Below, one piece after another: positions 27,343 through 36,522 of a DNA stretch of 64,000 nt. Under the pieces are notes generated by a model. That model saw nothing but the letters and a program-made list of their open reading frames with translations, ran no database searches and was not told the origin of the DNA. Position numbers and translations under genes: made by a program. Source of the DNA: Comamonas resistens (GTDB taxonomy: Bacteria > Pseudomonadota > Gammaproteobacteria > Burkholderiales > Burkholderiaceae_C); assembly GCF_030064165.1 (NCBI RefSeq), contig NZ_CP125947.1, positions 3,286,001 through 3,350,000 on the forward strand, in the 5' to 3' direction. How positions within the stretch are numbered: the first letter of the stretch is position 1; every line of letters begins with the position of its first letter.

Positions 27343-27403
27343 CGCTGTATCTCCTTGTGTCATGCACCAGCATGGTGGCGCAGCCTCAACCGCCTCGTCT
27401 GTC

Positions 27404-28201
27404 ATGCAACCGACACAAGCTCCTCTCCCGCAGTCCGGGCTGGCTCCCACGCGCAAGCGCAGTCTTCCCGCCACCTCTGCCAATGACCTCTGGGCCATCG
27501 TCCAGGCGGGTCGCTGGTTCCGTGCACTGCCACCCGAGCTGGTCCAGGAGTTGCAGCGCATGGCCAGACCCCGTTTTCTGGCACCTGGCGAATGGCTGTT
27601 TCGCCGGGGGGATGCACCATGCGGCATCTACGCCGTGGCGCGCGGCTCGCTCAATATCTCGGGCACGGCAAGCCTGCAGGAGCAAACCCGCACCGCGCTG
27701 CTGACTCTGGTGGAGCCGCCCATGTGGCTGGGCGAGATCGCCCTCTTCGATGGCGAGCCCCGCACCCATGACGCCCATGCCAACACGGCCTGCGCGCTGC
27801 TGCAGGTGCCGATTGCCCCGCTGCGCGACTGGCTCGATGTTCATCCTCATCATTGGCGCAGCATGGCGCTGCTGCTGACGGACAAGCTGCGCGCCAGCCT
27901 GACGGCGCTGGAGGAGCAAACCGTGTTGCCCGCCCCGCAGCGGCTGATGTGCCGGCTGGTACAAATGGCTCAGGGCCACGACCAGTGGGCCGACCGCCTG
28001 CGCACCCACCGCGAACTGGCGGTATCCCAGGAGCAACTGGCACGCATGCTGGGCCTGTCCCGCCAGACCACCAACCAGATCCTGCAGGACTTGCAGCAAG
28101 CGGGCTGGCTGCAAGTGCGTCGTGGCAGATTGGAAGTGCTGGACCTTCCCGCCCTGCGCGACGCCGCAGCCTTCGGCCAGACTCGCGCCCCGACAGGCTG
28201 A
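27404..28201 (+). CDS. Crp/Fnr-family transcriptional regulator
   Basis: A 265-residue regulator. The cyclic-nucleotide-binding-like beta barrel occupies about residues 35-150 (P-G-E-W-L-F-R-R-G-D-A-P-C-G-I-Y-A-V), followed by a long helix and a C-terminal winged helix with L-A-V-S-Q-E-Q-L-A-R-M-L-G-L-S-R-Q-T-T-N-Q-I-L. There are no N-terminal Fe-S cysteines like those of FNR, so oxygen sensing is unlikely. The start is uncertain: 27362 is also possible, but would leave only 19 bases to the divergent Mpo1-like gene. The target is unknown. Confidence 0.85.
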   Translation: MQPTQAPLPQSGLAPTRKRSLPATSANDLWAIVQAGRWFRALPPELVQELQRMARPRFLAPGEWLFRRGDAPCGIYAVARGSLNISGTASLQEQTRTALLTLVEPPMWLGEIALFDGEPRTHDAHANTACALLQVPIAPLRDWLDVHPHHWRSMALLLTDKLRASLTALEEQTVLPAPQRLMCRLVQMAQGHDQWADRLRTHRELAVSQEQLARMLGLSRQTTNQILQDLQQAGWLQVRRGRLEVLDLPALRDAAAFGQTRAPTG

Positions 28202-28344
28202 CGGCGCGGACAGTTCTGTCCTCTTTGCGCTGGACAGCGCCCTGCCAGCTTCGATAATGAGTGCCGCGCTGCATGCACTGCGGCGCCGCACCCACGATCG
28301 AAAAAAGCCGGCGGGCCAGCAGCCCGCCAGAACCATCACCGCTC

Positions 28345-28926
28345 ATGCCCCTGCCACCCAGCGCCAGCCGCACGCCTCTTCCCATCCACATGCGCGATGT
28401 CAAATACCGGGGCTATGCCCGCGATGACGGCATGTGGGACGTAGAAGCCGAACTTGTCGACCAGAAGACCTATGACATCGAGCTGCACGGCCGCCGCCAA
28501 GTGCCAGCCGGCAAGCCCATCCACCACATGTGGATTCGCCTGACCATCGATGCCGACATGGTGGTGCATGGCATCGAAGCCGCCATGGATGACCACCCAT
28601 TGGCCCATTGCCCCGAAGCCACCCGTGCCATGCAGAAGATGCTGGGCTGCTGTATCGCCCGAGGCTGGCGCCGCGCCATTGCCGACAACCTGGGCGGCGT
28701 GGTGGGCTGTACCCATCTGCGCGAGCTGCTGTTCAATATGGCCACGCCGGCATTTCACACCGTGCTCAACCAGTTCAACACCGATGATTCAGGCCTTCCA
28801 CCACGCCACCTGGGTCAATGCCTGGGCTGGGACTTCAACGGCCCCGGGGTCGCCGAGTTCTACCCGGAATTCAAGGGCTGGAAGCCATTGGTCCAGCAAC
28901 CAGCATCAAGCCTGAAAAACGGCTGA
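28345..28926 (+). CDS. DUF2889-family protein
   Basis: A 193-residue cytoplasmic protein of unknown function. Family blocks are M-R-D-V-K-Y-R-G-Y-A-R-D-D-G-M-W-D-V-E-A, then D-I-E-L-H-G-R-R-Q-V-P-A-G, M-W-I-R-L-T-I-D and the C-terminal G-C-T-H-L-R-E-L-L-F-N-M-A-T-P-A. The G-C-T-H-L segment with flanking Cys and His hints at a metal site, but that is a guess. The start at 28345 or a later ATG (about 28390, M-R-D-V-K) are both possible. It precedes moaA by 100 bases. Confidence 0.8.
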   Translation: MPLPPSASRTPLPIHMRDVKYRGYARDDGMWDVEAELVDQKTYDIELHGRRQVPAGKPIHHMWIRLTIDADMVVHGIEAAMDDHPLAHCPEATRAMQKMLGCCIARGWRRAIADNLGGVVGCTHLRELLFNMATPAFHTVLNQFNTDDSGLPPRHLGQCLGWDFNGPGVAEFYPEFKGWKPLVQQPASSLKNG

Positions 28927-28940
28927 AACGCAATGTCAGC

Positions 28941-28959
28941 AGGCTCAGGCAGCTATCAA
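28941..28959 (-). repeat. Single end of the TTGATAGCTG repeat family
   Basis: Read on the minus strand: TTGATAGCTGCCTGAGCCT. It lies just ahead of moaA, matches the repeat end seen at 21443-21461 and 36649, and has no clear partner. Confidence 0.4.
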
Positions 28960-29025
28960 ATTGGAATCCCATCAATCAAGCCCGCGCCCAGCCCGGGCAT
29001 AGAGCTTGCGGCACAATCGGACACC

Positions 29026-30168
29026 ATGGCAGAACGTGTGATCCCTCTGGTCGATGAACGTGCGGCATCGCGCCCCGCAGTCGTCCCTCCCAACCTGCAG
29101 ACCCCGACCGGGCTGCTGCAGGATCAATGGGGACGGCCTTTGCGCGACCTGCGCATCAGCGTGACCGACCGCTGCAACTTCCGCTGCAATTACTGCATGC
29201 CCAAGGAAGTCTTTGACAAGAACTACCAATATCTGCCGCACAGCTCGCTGCTGAGCTTTGAGGAAATCACACGCCTGGCCCGCCTGTTTGCCGCCCATGG
29301 CGTGCGCAAGATCCGCCTGACCGGCGGCGAGCCGTTGCTGCGCAAAAACATCGAAGCCCTGATCGAGCAATTGGCAGCACTGCGCACGCCCGATGGCCAG
29401 CCGCTGGAGCTGACGCTGACCACCAATGCCACGCTGCTGGCGCGCAAGGCGCAAGCGCTCAAAAACGCGGGGCTGAACCGCGTCACCGTCAGCCTGGATG
29501 GCCTCGATGATGCGGTTTTCCGCCGCATGAACGATGTGGATTTTCCCGTCGCCGACGTGCTGGCCGGCATAGCAGCGGCTCAGGCTGCAGGCCTGAGCGG
29601 CCTCAAGGTGAATATGGTGGTCAAGCGCGGCACCAACGACGACCAGATCCTGTCCATGGCACGTTACTTCCGCGGCACGGGGGTGACGCTGCGCTTTATC
29701 GAATACATGGATGTAGGCGCTACCAATGGCTGGCGCATGGACGAGGTCCTGCCCTCGGATGAAGTCATAGCCCGTCTGCGCGCCGAGCTGCCACTGATTG
29801 CCCTGGCGCCCCGCACCGTAGGCGAAACCGCCGTACGCTGGGGTTATGCCGGAGCAAACGGCCAGCATGACCCGGCCCTGGGCGAGGTGGGCGTCATCAG
29901 CAGCGTGAGCCACGCTTTCTGCGGCGACTGCAACCGGGCCCGCCTGTCCACCGAAGGCCAGCTCTATCTATGCCTGTTCGCCAGCCAGGGCTGGGATTTG
30001 CGCAGCCTGCTGCGCAGCGGCGCCAGCGATGCCGAAATCGCCTCGGCCATCGCGCCCATCTGGCAGCGACGCGACGACCGCTACTCCCAGTTGCGCAGCG
30101 AAATGCCGCCGGATGCCACGCCCGCAGGCACCGGCCGCCGCATCGAGATGAGCTATATCGGTGGCTGA
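29026..30168 (+). CDS. moaA: GTP 3',8-cyclase (molybdenum cofactor step 1)
   Basis: Radical SAM enzyme that starts molybdopterin synthesis from GTP, working with MoaC. The 380-residue product has the SAM-cluster motif [10 protein letters not shown] at about residues 50-59, L-T-G-G-E-P-L-L-R after it, and the second 4Fe-4S site [11 protein letters not shown] with a third Cys in L-Y-L-C-L-F. It ends S-Y-I-G-G, the conserved Gly-Gly tail needed for activity. The ATG at 29026 gives the usual length; an outer start (28933) would translate the repeat end upstream. Confidence 0.94.
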   Translation: MAERVIPLVDERAASRPAVVPPNLQTPTGLLQDQWGRPLRDLRISVTDRCNFRCNYCMPKEVFDKNYQYLPHSSLLSFEEITRLARLFAAHGVRKIRLTGGEPLLRKNIEALIEQLAALRTPDGQPLELTLTTNATLLARKAQALKNAGLNRVTVSLDGLDDAVFRRMNDVDFPVADVLAGIAAAQAAGLSGLKVNMVVKRGTNDDQILSMARYFRGTGVTLRFIEYMDVGATNGWRMDEVLPSDEVIARLRAELPLIALAPRTVGETAVRWGYAGANGQHDPALGEVGVISSVSHAFCGDCNRARLSTEGQLYLCLFASQGWDLRSLLRSGASDAEIASAIAPIWQRRDDRYSQLRSEMPPDATPAGTGRRIEMSYIGG

Positions 30169-30178
30169 TTCGCCGCAC

Positions 30179-30868
30179 ATGAAGAGCCTTGCCCTCACGC
30201 CAGCAGACATCACGGGCTGTGTGCTGGCCGGCGGACGCGGTTCGCGCATGGGCGGTGTCGACAAAGGCCTGCAGACATTTCAGGGGCAGCCCATGGCCGC
30301 TCATGCACTGAAGCGCCTGGCGCCCCAGGTTGGCAGACTGCTCATCAACGCCAACCGCCATGCCGATATCTATGCCGAGCTGGCCCGCCCGCTGGGCGCG
30401 CAGCTGTGCAGCGATGCCCTGCCTGACTATCCGGGCCCGCTGGCCGGTTTTCTGTCGGGTCTGACGCAGTGCCAGACCCCCTGGCTGCTCTGCATTCCCT
30501 GCGACACGCCTTTGTTCCCGGCCGATCTGGTGGATGTGATGGCCCAGGCCTATCAACTGGCAGACATGCAGGCCGACATCATCATTGCCCATGGCCGCGA
30601 AACCGAGAACGATGGCGAATGCGCCAGCCCGGGCCAGCTCCCGGAGCTGCGCGCCCAGCCCGTGTTCTGCCTGCTCCGGGCCTCGCTCAGGGACAGCCTG
30701 GAGGAATTCATCACTTCGGGCGGCCGCAAGATCGACGCCTGGACCCGCCAGCACCGCTGCATCGCGGCCTTGTTTGACCGCCCCCAGGACGCCCAGGCCT
30801 TCAGCAATGCCAATACCCTGGCCCAGCTCCATGATCTGGAGCAAGCAATGCCCGCAGCAAAGCCATGA
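30179..30868 (+). CDS. mobA: Molybdenum cofactor guanylyltransferase
   Basis: Links GMP to molybdopterin to make the bis-MGD cofactor of DMSO-reductase-type enzymes. The 229-residue product shows the nucleotidyltransferase motif V-L-A-G-G-R-G-S-R-M-G-G-V-D-K-G-L near the N-terminus and a D-Y-P-G-P-L-A-G-F block with C-D-T-P-L-F-P in the middle. The ATG at 30179 lies 10 bases behind the moaA stop; a GTG at 30161, overlapping moaA, is the alternative start. It is part of the moaA-mobA-moeA operon. Confidence 0.93.
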   Translation: MKSLALTPADITGCVLAGGRGSRMGGVDKGLQTFQGQPMAAHALKRLAPQVGRLLINANRHADIYAELARPLGAQLCSDALPDYPGPLAGFLSGLTQCQTPWLLCIPCDTPLFPADLVDVMAQAYQLADMQADIIIAHGRETENDGECASPGQLPELRAQPVFCLLRASLRDSLEEFITSGGRKIDAWTRQHRCIAALFDRPQDAQAFSNANTLAQLHDLEQAMPAAKP

Positions 30869-30963
30869 ACCATCGGCAAGCCACGCCAAAAGCGTAAAGT
30901 TGCTTCAATCCATGGGCCGGCCCCGCGCATATCGGGCTCTGCGGCTTTCTCATTTCTTCCGCC

Positions 30964-32355
30964 ATGACTGCGACTTTTCATCCCGCTGCCGCCTCCACCG
31001 CCCAGAATCTGAGCACAACCCAGGTTCTGGAACAGTTGCGCGCCCTGCTGCAACCTCTGGGCGCAGTGGCCGAGCAGGAAACACTGAGCCTGTCCGATGC
31101 ACTGGATCGCATCCTGGCAGAGCCCGTGGCCTGCCCCGTCGACGTTCCACCCCATGACAACAGCGCCATGGACGGTTACGCCTTCGACGGCACAGAACTG
31201 GACTCGGTCAATGGCGGGCTCTTGCGTCTGCGGGTGGTGGGCACCGTGCTCGCTGGCGCGCCGTGGACCCAGGCCTTGGCCCAAGGCGAATGCGTGAAGA
31301 TCATGACGGGTGCCGTCATGCCCGCCGGCCTAGATACCGTGGTGCCGCACGAGCAGGTCACGGCCTGCGGCGAAGAGATTGAATTTGACACCTGCGGCAT
31401 CAGGCCGGGCGCCAATCGCCGCCTGCGCGGCGAAGACCTGCGTCAGGGTGAAGTCGCTCTGCCAGCCGGCCAGCGCCTCACACCCGCAGCCTTGGGTCTG
31501 CTGGCCAGCCTGGGCCTGGGCCTGGCCACGGTGCGCCGCCGCCTGCGCGTGGCCTATTTTTCCACCGGCGACGAGCTGCTCAACCCCGGCGCGGCGCCGC
31601 GCGAAGGCGCCATCTACGACAGCAACCGCTTCAGTCTGCAAGGCCTGCTGCGCCGCATGGGCGCTCAAGTACTGGACCTGGGCTCTGTTCCGGACGAACC
31701 CGCCGCGCTGGAGGAACGCCTGCGCGAAGCCGCCACCCTGGCCGATGTGGTGCTGACCAGCGGCGGCATCAGTGCCGGCGAAGCCGACCACACCCGTGCC
31801 ATGCTCCAGCGCCTGGGCACGGTGCAATTCTGGCGCGTAGCCATGCGCCCCGGCCGCCCATTGGCCGTTGGCCTGCTGGCACCGGCGGCCATGGCGCTCA
31901 ACCCCGTGGCCGAGAGATTCACCGAAAAATCAGCAATCAGCCCAATACCAGAAAGCGTCAACAGCTCTGAAAAGCAGAGCATCTCCATGTCCAGCAAACG
32001 CCCTGCCGTCTTGCTGGGCCTGCCGGGAAATCCGGTCGCCGCCATGGTCAGCTTTCTGATGTTTGTACGTCCATCGCTTGCCTTGCTTTCGGGAGAGCGC
32101 GCCGCCCCCACAGTCATGCTGCAGGCATTGAGCAGCGAGCGACTGCGCAAGCGCGAGGGCCGCACCGAATATCTGCGCGGCGTACTGGATCTGAACGAGC
32201 AGGGGCAGGCCACCGTGCGCACCACAGGCCCTCAGGGCTCGGCCCTGCTGAGCTCCATGGTCGATGCCAATTGCATCATCGTCCTGGATGATGCGCGTGG
32301 CGATGTGCAGCCCGGAGAATATGTCCACGTCCTGCCCATGCACGGGCTGATCTGA
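30964..32355 (+). CDS. moeA: Molybdopterin molybdenumtransferase with an inserted loop
   Basis: Inserts molybdate into adenylylated molybdopterin. The 463-residue product has the N-terminal block P-P-H-D-N-S-A-M-D-G-Y-A, the M-T-G-A-V-M-P block and the MogA-like domain with T-S-G-G-I-S-A-G-E-A-D-H-T and G-L-P-G-N-P-V-A-A. Between P-L-A-V-G-L and R-P-A-V-L-L-G-L-P-G-N-P it carries about 40 extra residues (about 309-346) rich in Ser, Glu and Lys, where most MoeA proteins pass almost directly from one strand to the next. DNA at 31910-31990 is AT-richer than its surroundings. Confidence 0.92.
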   Translation: MTATFHPAAASTAQNLSTTQVLEQLRALLQPLGAVAEQETLSLSDALDRILAEPVACPVDVPPHDNSAMDGYAFDGTELDSVNGGLLRLRVVGTVLAGAPWTQALAQGECVKIMTGAVMPAGLDTVVPHEQVTACGEEIEFDTCGIRPGANRRLRGEDLRQGEVALPAGQRLTPAALGLLASLGLGLATVRRRLRVAYFSTGDELLNPGAAPREGAIYDSNRFSLQGLLRRMGAQVLDLGSVPDEPAALEERLREAATLADVVLTSGGISAGEADHTRAMLQRLGTVQFWRVAMRPGRPLAVGLLAPAAMALNPVAERFTEKSAISPIPESVNSSEKQSISMSSKRPAVLLGLPGNPVAAMVSFLMFVRPSLALLSGERAAPTVMLQALSSERLRKREGRTEYLRGVLDLNEQGQATVRTTGPQGSALLSSMVDANCIIVLDDARGDVQPGEYVHVLPMHGLI

Positions 32356-32395
32356 AGCCGGATTTCACAGGCCAGTCTTTTTTCGAGGAAGCACC

Positions 32396-32722
32396 ATGCC
32401 CTACCAAGCCACCCACTGGGCCACAGAACCCACCAGGCAGGCCATCGATGCGCTGCAAGGCGCGAACCTGCTGGAGTTCGGCACTCCCTGGTGCGGCCAT
32501 TGCCAGGGTGCGCAGCCGCTGCTGCAGGCAGCACTCTCGGCTTACCCCGATCTGCAGCACATCAAGGTGGAGGATGGCCCGGGCCGCCCGCTGGGCCGCA
32601 GCTATCGCGTCAAGCTCTGGCCTACGCTGATCTTCCTGCGCGACGGCAAGGAGGTGGCTCGCCTGGTTCGCCCCGAAAGCGAGCAACAGATTGCCCAGGC
32701 ATTGGCACTGATCGCCCCCTGA
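32396..32722 (+). CDS. Thioredoxin-family protein (CGHC)
   Basis: A 108-residue thioredoxin-fold protein with the active site P-W-C-G-H-C at about residues 29-34, the cis-Pro block K-L-W-P-T-L-I-F-L-R and the G-K-E-V-A-R-L turn. The C-G-H-C motif is more oxidising than C-G-P-C and is common in disulfide-exchange proteins, but no signal peptide is seen, so it is probably cytosolic. GAGGAAG stands 7 bases upstream. It follows moeA by 40 bases and may be co-transcribed. Confidence 0.85.
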   Translation: MPYQATHWATEPTRQAIDALQGANLLEFGTPWCGHCQGAQPLLQAALSAYPDLQHIKVEDGPGRPLGRSYRVKLWPTLIFLRDGKEVARLVRPESEQQIAQALALIAP

Positions 32723-32811
32723 GATCGCGCCGAAGTGGCCGAGGGCTGACACATCTCAACACCTGGCGCTTCTTCCAGCCATTCACGCCAGGCCTCTGAC
32801 TGCATGGCCGA

Positions 32812-33261
32812 TCAGCCGTTCTTCAAAGCCAGCTCGACTCCTTTGTTGGCCAGAGCATCGGCGTGTTCATTGCCAGGATCACCCGCATGGCCCTTGACCC
32901 AGCGCCAGTCAATACGGTGACCGCTGCCTTGCACCAGAGCATCCAGCTGCTTCCAGAGTTCGGCATTCTTGACGGGCTCCTTGGAGGCCGTGACCCAGCC
33001 CTTGGCCTTCCAGCCGTGAATCCATTCGGTGATGCCTTTGCGCACATACTGGCTGTCCAGATAAAGCACCACATCGCAAGGCCTTTTCAGGGCCGACAAA
33101 GCCTGGATCACGGCCATCAGCTCCATGCGGTTGTTGGTGGTGCCCAGCTCTCCGCCAAACAACTCCTTTTGCGCCGCTCCGGCCTGCAGCAATGCGCCCC
33201 AGCCACCCGGGCCGGGATTGCCCTTGCAGGCACCGTCGGTATAGATCACAACTTGATTCAA
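32812..33261 (-). CDS. rnhA: Ribonuclease HI
   Basis: Degrades RNA in RNA-DNA hybrids during replication and repair. The 149-residue product has the four catalytic acids: D in [17 protein letters not shown] in N-N-R-M-E-L-M-A, D in L-Y-L-D-S-Q-Y-V and D in G-N-E-H-A-D-A-L-A. The G-I-T-E-W-I-H-G-W handle region is present. The start at 33261 abuts repeat copy B; the methyltransferase gene lies upstream on the same strand. Confidence 0.95.
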   Translation of the reverse strand: MNQVVIYTDGACKGNPGPGGWGALLQAGAAQKELFGGELGTTNNRMELMAVIQALSALKRPCDVVLYLDSQYVRKGITEWIHGWKAKGWVTASKEPVKNAELWKQLDALVQGSGHRIDWRWVKGHAGDPGNEHADALANKGVELALKNG

Positions 33262-33275
33262 TTTCTTTCCTTGTT

Positions 33276-33357
33276 AGGACTTACGTAAACAAGGGTGCAC
33301 CAAGGACTGCAGCCCTTGAGGCGAAGCTCTTGTCTGAACCTGATTTGCGTAAGTCGT
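33276..33357 (-). repeat. AGGACTTACG inverted-repeat element, copy B
   Basis: An 82-base element with ends GACTTACGTAA and the complement of GACTTACGCAA, sharing TCTGAACCTGATTTGCGTAA with copy A apart from two bases. It lies between rnhA and the methyltransferase gene, whose last codons and stop (TAA at 33281-33283) fall inside it, encoding D-L-R-K-S-G-S-D-K-S-F-A and onward. Confidence 0.85.
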
Positions 33358-34198
33358 GCTTGTTTTGTCGGCTCAGCTCGCGCCAGACCGTATCCGGCGG
33401 CTGTTTGCTGGTGACGGGCGCCTTCATGCCGGCAGGCGCGCTGCGGCCACGCCAGCTGGGGGTCAGCATGCGCATGCCCTGCACGCGCTTGACGGCCACC
33501 ACGCAGTAAACACCGCCCAGCACCGGCCAGCAGCGATGGCCGAGCTTTTCCATGAACTGCCAGTGAGCCAGCCACTGCGCACTTTGCGTGGCAGGACGAT
33601 AACAGCCAAATTGCACGGCTTCGATCTCGAAGCTCAACAATCTGAGCCAATCCCGCAGCCGCCAGTAGCCCACGCCCAGGCTCAGATCGGGCAAATGTCC
33701 GGCACTGCGCTCCACACCACGCTGCAGCCCCAGCAAACTGGCCGGATTCAGGCCGCAGATCACCAGCCGGCCTTCCGGCACCAGAACGCGGGCCGCTTCG
33801 CGCAAGGCCGCATGGGGGTCCGCCGAGGACTCCAGCGTATGCGGCATCAGAAGCAGGTCCAGACTGCTTTCGGCAAACGGCAAAGCCGCAGCATCGGTCA
33901 CCAAAGAGGGGCGCACGGCATCATCCCCAGGCCGGGGCAAGTCTTGCTCCGCCCCACTGACCTGCCCGGCTTGCGCTACAGTGCTTGCTTTTGTATCGAT
34001 TTTTGCATCGGCGACGGTCTCGCCTGCATGCAGCGCCAGCCAACGATGCGGCATGCGGTTGCTACGCAGCCCCTGGAGCTGTGGCAAACCCAGCTGCACG
34101 GCGTGATAGCCAAAGATATCGGCCACCGCTTCGTCGCAGCGCTGCTGCTCCCATTCCAGGAGATAGTGCCCAAGGGCTGAGTCCGTCCAGTGTTGCAT
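33281..34198 (-). CDS. SAM-dependent methyltransferase with repeat-encoded tail
   Basis: A 305-residue class I methyltransferase (Methyltransf_11-like). The family core D-A-A-A-L-P-F-A-E-S-S-L-D-L-L-L-M-P-H-T-L-E-S-S lies at about residues 97-120, and E-G-R-L-V-I-C-G-L-N-P follows. The usual N-terminal glycine-rich motif is weak. Residues about 60-86 look like an inserted loop (A-D-A-K-I-D-T-K-A-S-T), and the last about 25 residues are encoded by repeat copy B. It diverges from gloB with only 19 bases between start codons. The substrate is unknown. Confidence 0.8.
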   Translation of the reverse strand: MQHWTDSALGHYLLEWEQQRCDEAVADIFGYHAVQLGLPQLQGLRSNRMPHRWLALHAGETVADAKIDTKASTVAQAGQVSGAEQDLPRPGDDAVRPSLVTDAAALPFAESSLDLLLMPHTLESSADPHAALREAARVLVPEGRLVICGLNPASLLGLQRGVERSAGHLPDLSLGVGYWRLRDWLRLLSFEIEAVQFGCYRPATQSAQWLAHWQFMEKLGHRCWPVLGGVYCVVAVKRVQGMRMLTPSWRGRSAPAGMKAPVTSKQPPDTVWRELSRQNKHDLRKSGSDKSFASRAAVLGAPLFT

Positions 34199-34217
34199 CT
34201 CTATAATTTTGCAGCCC

Positions 34218-34991
34218 ATGAACCTGTTGCCTATTCCCGCTTTCTCCGACAACTACATCTGGCTGCTCCATGACGGCGAGCAGGCCCTAGTCGTCGACCC
34301 CGGGCAAGCCGAGCCGGTGCTGACCGCCCTGACCCAGCTGCAATTGCGGCTGCAGGGCATTTTAGTCACCCATCATCACGCCGATCATGTGGGCGGCGTC
34401 CAGGCCTTGCAGCAGGCAACCGGGGCTCCTGCCTGGGGCCCTGCCTACGAGCGCCTGCCCGAACCCATTTCCCGCGTGCAGGGGGGCGACACGGTCGATC
34501 TGCTGGGCGGCCCCTGGCAGGTCATCGATGTGCCGGGTCACACCAGCGGTCATATCGCTTTCTTCAGCGTCCATGCGCAAAAGCAGCCGGTTCTGTTTTG
34601 CGGCGATACCCTGTTCTCGGGTGGCTGCGGCCGCCTGTTTGAAGGCACGGCCGCGCAAATGCAGAACTCCTTGGACCAGCTTGCGGCATTGCCCGGCAAC
34701 ACGCTGGTGTGCTGCGCCCACGAATACACAATTTCCAACCTGCGTTTTGCGCAGGCCGTGGAACCAAACAACCAGGATCTGGCTCAGTACCTGGAACACT
34801 GCCAGGCACTGCGCTCGCAGGGACAGCCCACGCTGCCGTCCACCCTGCAGATCGAACTGGCCATCAACCCCTTCATGCGCAGCCGCGCCGCCGATGTGAT
34901 TGCGGCGGCCGTACAGCATGACTCTCACACCCGGCCCGAAGAGCCCGCCAGCGTGCTGGCAGCCCTGCGCCAATGGAAAAACGTTTTTTGA
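34218..34991 (+). CDS. gloB: Hydroxyacylglutathione hydrolase (glyoxalase II)
   Basis: Hydrolyses S-lactoylglutathione in methylglyoxal detoxification. The 257-residue product has the metallo-beta-lactamase motif V-T-H-H-H-A-D-H-V-G-G at about residues 51-61, V-P-G-H-T-S-G-H-I in the middle, the F-C-G-D-T-L-F-S-G-G-C-G-R-L-F-E-G block and the C-C-A-H-E-Y-T block. The ATG at 34218 gives the standard M-N-L-L-P-I-P-A-F-S-D-N-Y. Its stop overlaps the mltD start (TGATG). Confidence 0.94.
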   Translation: MNLLPIPAFSDNYIWLLHDGEQALVVDPGQAEPVLTALTQLQLRLQGILVTHHHADHVGGVQALQQATGAPAWGPAYERLPEPISRVQGGDTVDLLGGPWQVIDVPGHTSGHIAFFSVHAQKQPVLFCGDTLFSGGCGRLFEGTAAQMQNSLDQLAALPGNTLVCCAHEYTISNLRFAQAVEPNNQDLAQYLEHCQALRSQGQPTLPSTLQIELAINPFMRSRAADVIAAAVQHDSHTRPEEPASVLAALRQWKNVF

Positions 34992-36505
34992 TGAAGCTGC
35001 TCCAAACCCTGTTGCTATCCAGCGTACTGGTCATCACCGGCTGCGCCACCACCAGTAGCGTCGACCCCATGTATCCCAACGGCCCGCTCAAACCTCTGGG
35101 TCAAGGCAGGATCGGCAATTCCGAAGTCGCCTCTCTGGAAGCCACTGGCGATCTGTGGATGCGCATCCGTGGCGGCTTCGGCATGCCCGATCTGGAGCAG
35201 GACCTGGTCCAGGATCAGGAGCAGTGGTACGCCAGCCGCCCTGATTACATCCAGCGCATGACGGAGCGCTCGAGCAAATACCTGTTCCACATCGTCGAAG
35301 AGCTTGAGCGCCGCGGCATGCCCAGCGAACTGGCCCTGCTGCCCTTCATCGAAAGCGCGTTCAATCCGCAGGCCGTCTCCAGCGCCAAGGCGGCCGGCAT
35401 GTGGCAGTTCATGCCCGCCACCGGCACCTACTTCGACCTCAAGCAAAACATCTTCCGCGACGACCGCCGCGATGTGCTGGCCTCCACCCGCGCAGCACTC
35501 GACTATCTGCAAAAGCTCTACGGCATGTTTGGCGACTGGCACCTGGCCCTGGCCGCCTACAACTGGGGCGAAGGCAGCGTGGGCCGCGCCATCAAGCGCA
35601 ACGAAAAGCTGGGCCTGCCCACGGGCTACACCGATTTGCAGATGCCGGCCGAAACCCGCAACTACGTGCCCAAGCTGCAGGCGGTGAAGAACATCGTGGC
35701 CCACCCCGAGCGCTTCAACGCCGAGCTGCCCGTCATCGAAAACCACCCCTATTTCCAGGCCGTCACCCTGCCCCACGACATCGATGTGGAGCTGGTGGCC
35801 AAGCTGGCCGACGTCAGCGTCAAGGACTTCAAGGCCCTGAACCCCAGCTTTCACAAGCCCGTGATCTTCGCGCGCGCCACGCCGCAGATTCTGCTGCCCT
35901 GGGACAATGCCAAGGTCTTCCGCCGCAATCTGCAGGCCTATACCGATGGCCAGTTTGCCAGCTGGACCGTCTGGACCGTGCCCACCACCATCACCGTGAC
36001 AGAGGCAGCCCAGCGCACGGGCCTGAGCGAGGCGGATCTGCGCAGCATCAACAATATTCCGCCCCGCATGTTGATCAAGGCCGGCTCGGCGCTGATGGTG
36101 CCACGCGACCCCAGCATCAAGAACGACGTGCCGGGCCATATCGCCGATAACGGCCAGATCTCTTTCGCCCCCGAAATAGTGACCGTGCGCACCACGGTCA
36201 AGGCCCGCAAGCGCGACACCCTGGTCAGCGTGGCCAGCCGCTACGGCGTCAGCGTCTCCAATCTGGCCGACTGGAACGATCTGAAATCCACCGCTTCGCT
36301 GCATGCTGGCCAGTCGTTGATCGCCTATCTGCCAGCGCGCGCTGCCCGCGCGGCCCGTGCGGAAGCACATCAGCCAAGCCCGCGCGCGGCCGCCAGCCGT
36401 GGCTCGGCCAAGGTGGCCACCAGCAGCAAGGCTGCAGCAGCCCCTCGTGGCGGCAAGAACGAGCCCAAGCCGCGCGGTGGCACACCCGCCAAGAAACGCA
36501 AGTAA
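34991..36505 (+). CDS. mltD: Membrane-bound lytic murein transglycosylase D
   Basis: Outer-membrane lipoprotein that cleaves peptidoglycan glycan strands. The 504-residue product has a lipobox at V-I-T-G-C (Cys at about residue 17), and an SLT catalytic domain with the Glu in L-P-F-I-E-S-A-F-N-P and blocks A-A-G-M-W-Q-F-M-P-A-T-G and A-L-A-A-Y-N-W-G-E-G. At least one C-terminal LysM domain follows (R-K-R-D-T-L-V-S-V-A-S-R-Y-G-V-S), with a degenerate one before it. The last 50 residues are basic and Ala/Arg-rich. Pairing with gloB is shared by many proteobacteria. Confidence 0.93.
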   Translation: MKLLQTLLLSSVLVITGCATTSSVDPMYPNGPLKPLGQGRIGNSEVASLEATGDLWMRIRGGFGMPDLEQDLVQDQEQWYASRPDYIQRMTERSSKYLFHIVEELERRGMPSELALLPFIESAFNPQAVSSAKAAGMWQFMPATGTYFDLKQNIFRDDRRDVLASTRAALDYLQKLYGMFGDWHLALAAYNWGEGSVGRAIKRNEKLGLPTGYTDLQMPAETRNYVPKLQAVKNIVAHPERFNAELPVIENHPYFQAVTLPHDIDVELVAKLADVSVKDFKALNPSFHKPVIFARATPQILLPWDNAKVFRRNLQAYTDGQFASWTVWTVPTTITVTEAAQRTGLSEADLRSINNIPPRMLIKAGSALMVPRDPSIKNDVPGHIADNGQISFAPEIVTVRTTVKARKRDTLVSVASRYGVSVSNLADWNDLKSTASLHAGQSLIAYLPARAARAARAEAHQPSPRAAASRGSAKVATSSKAAAAPRGGKNEPKPRGGTPAKKRK

Positions 36506-36522
36506 GCCAACCCGGCAAAAAT

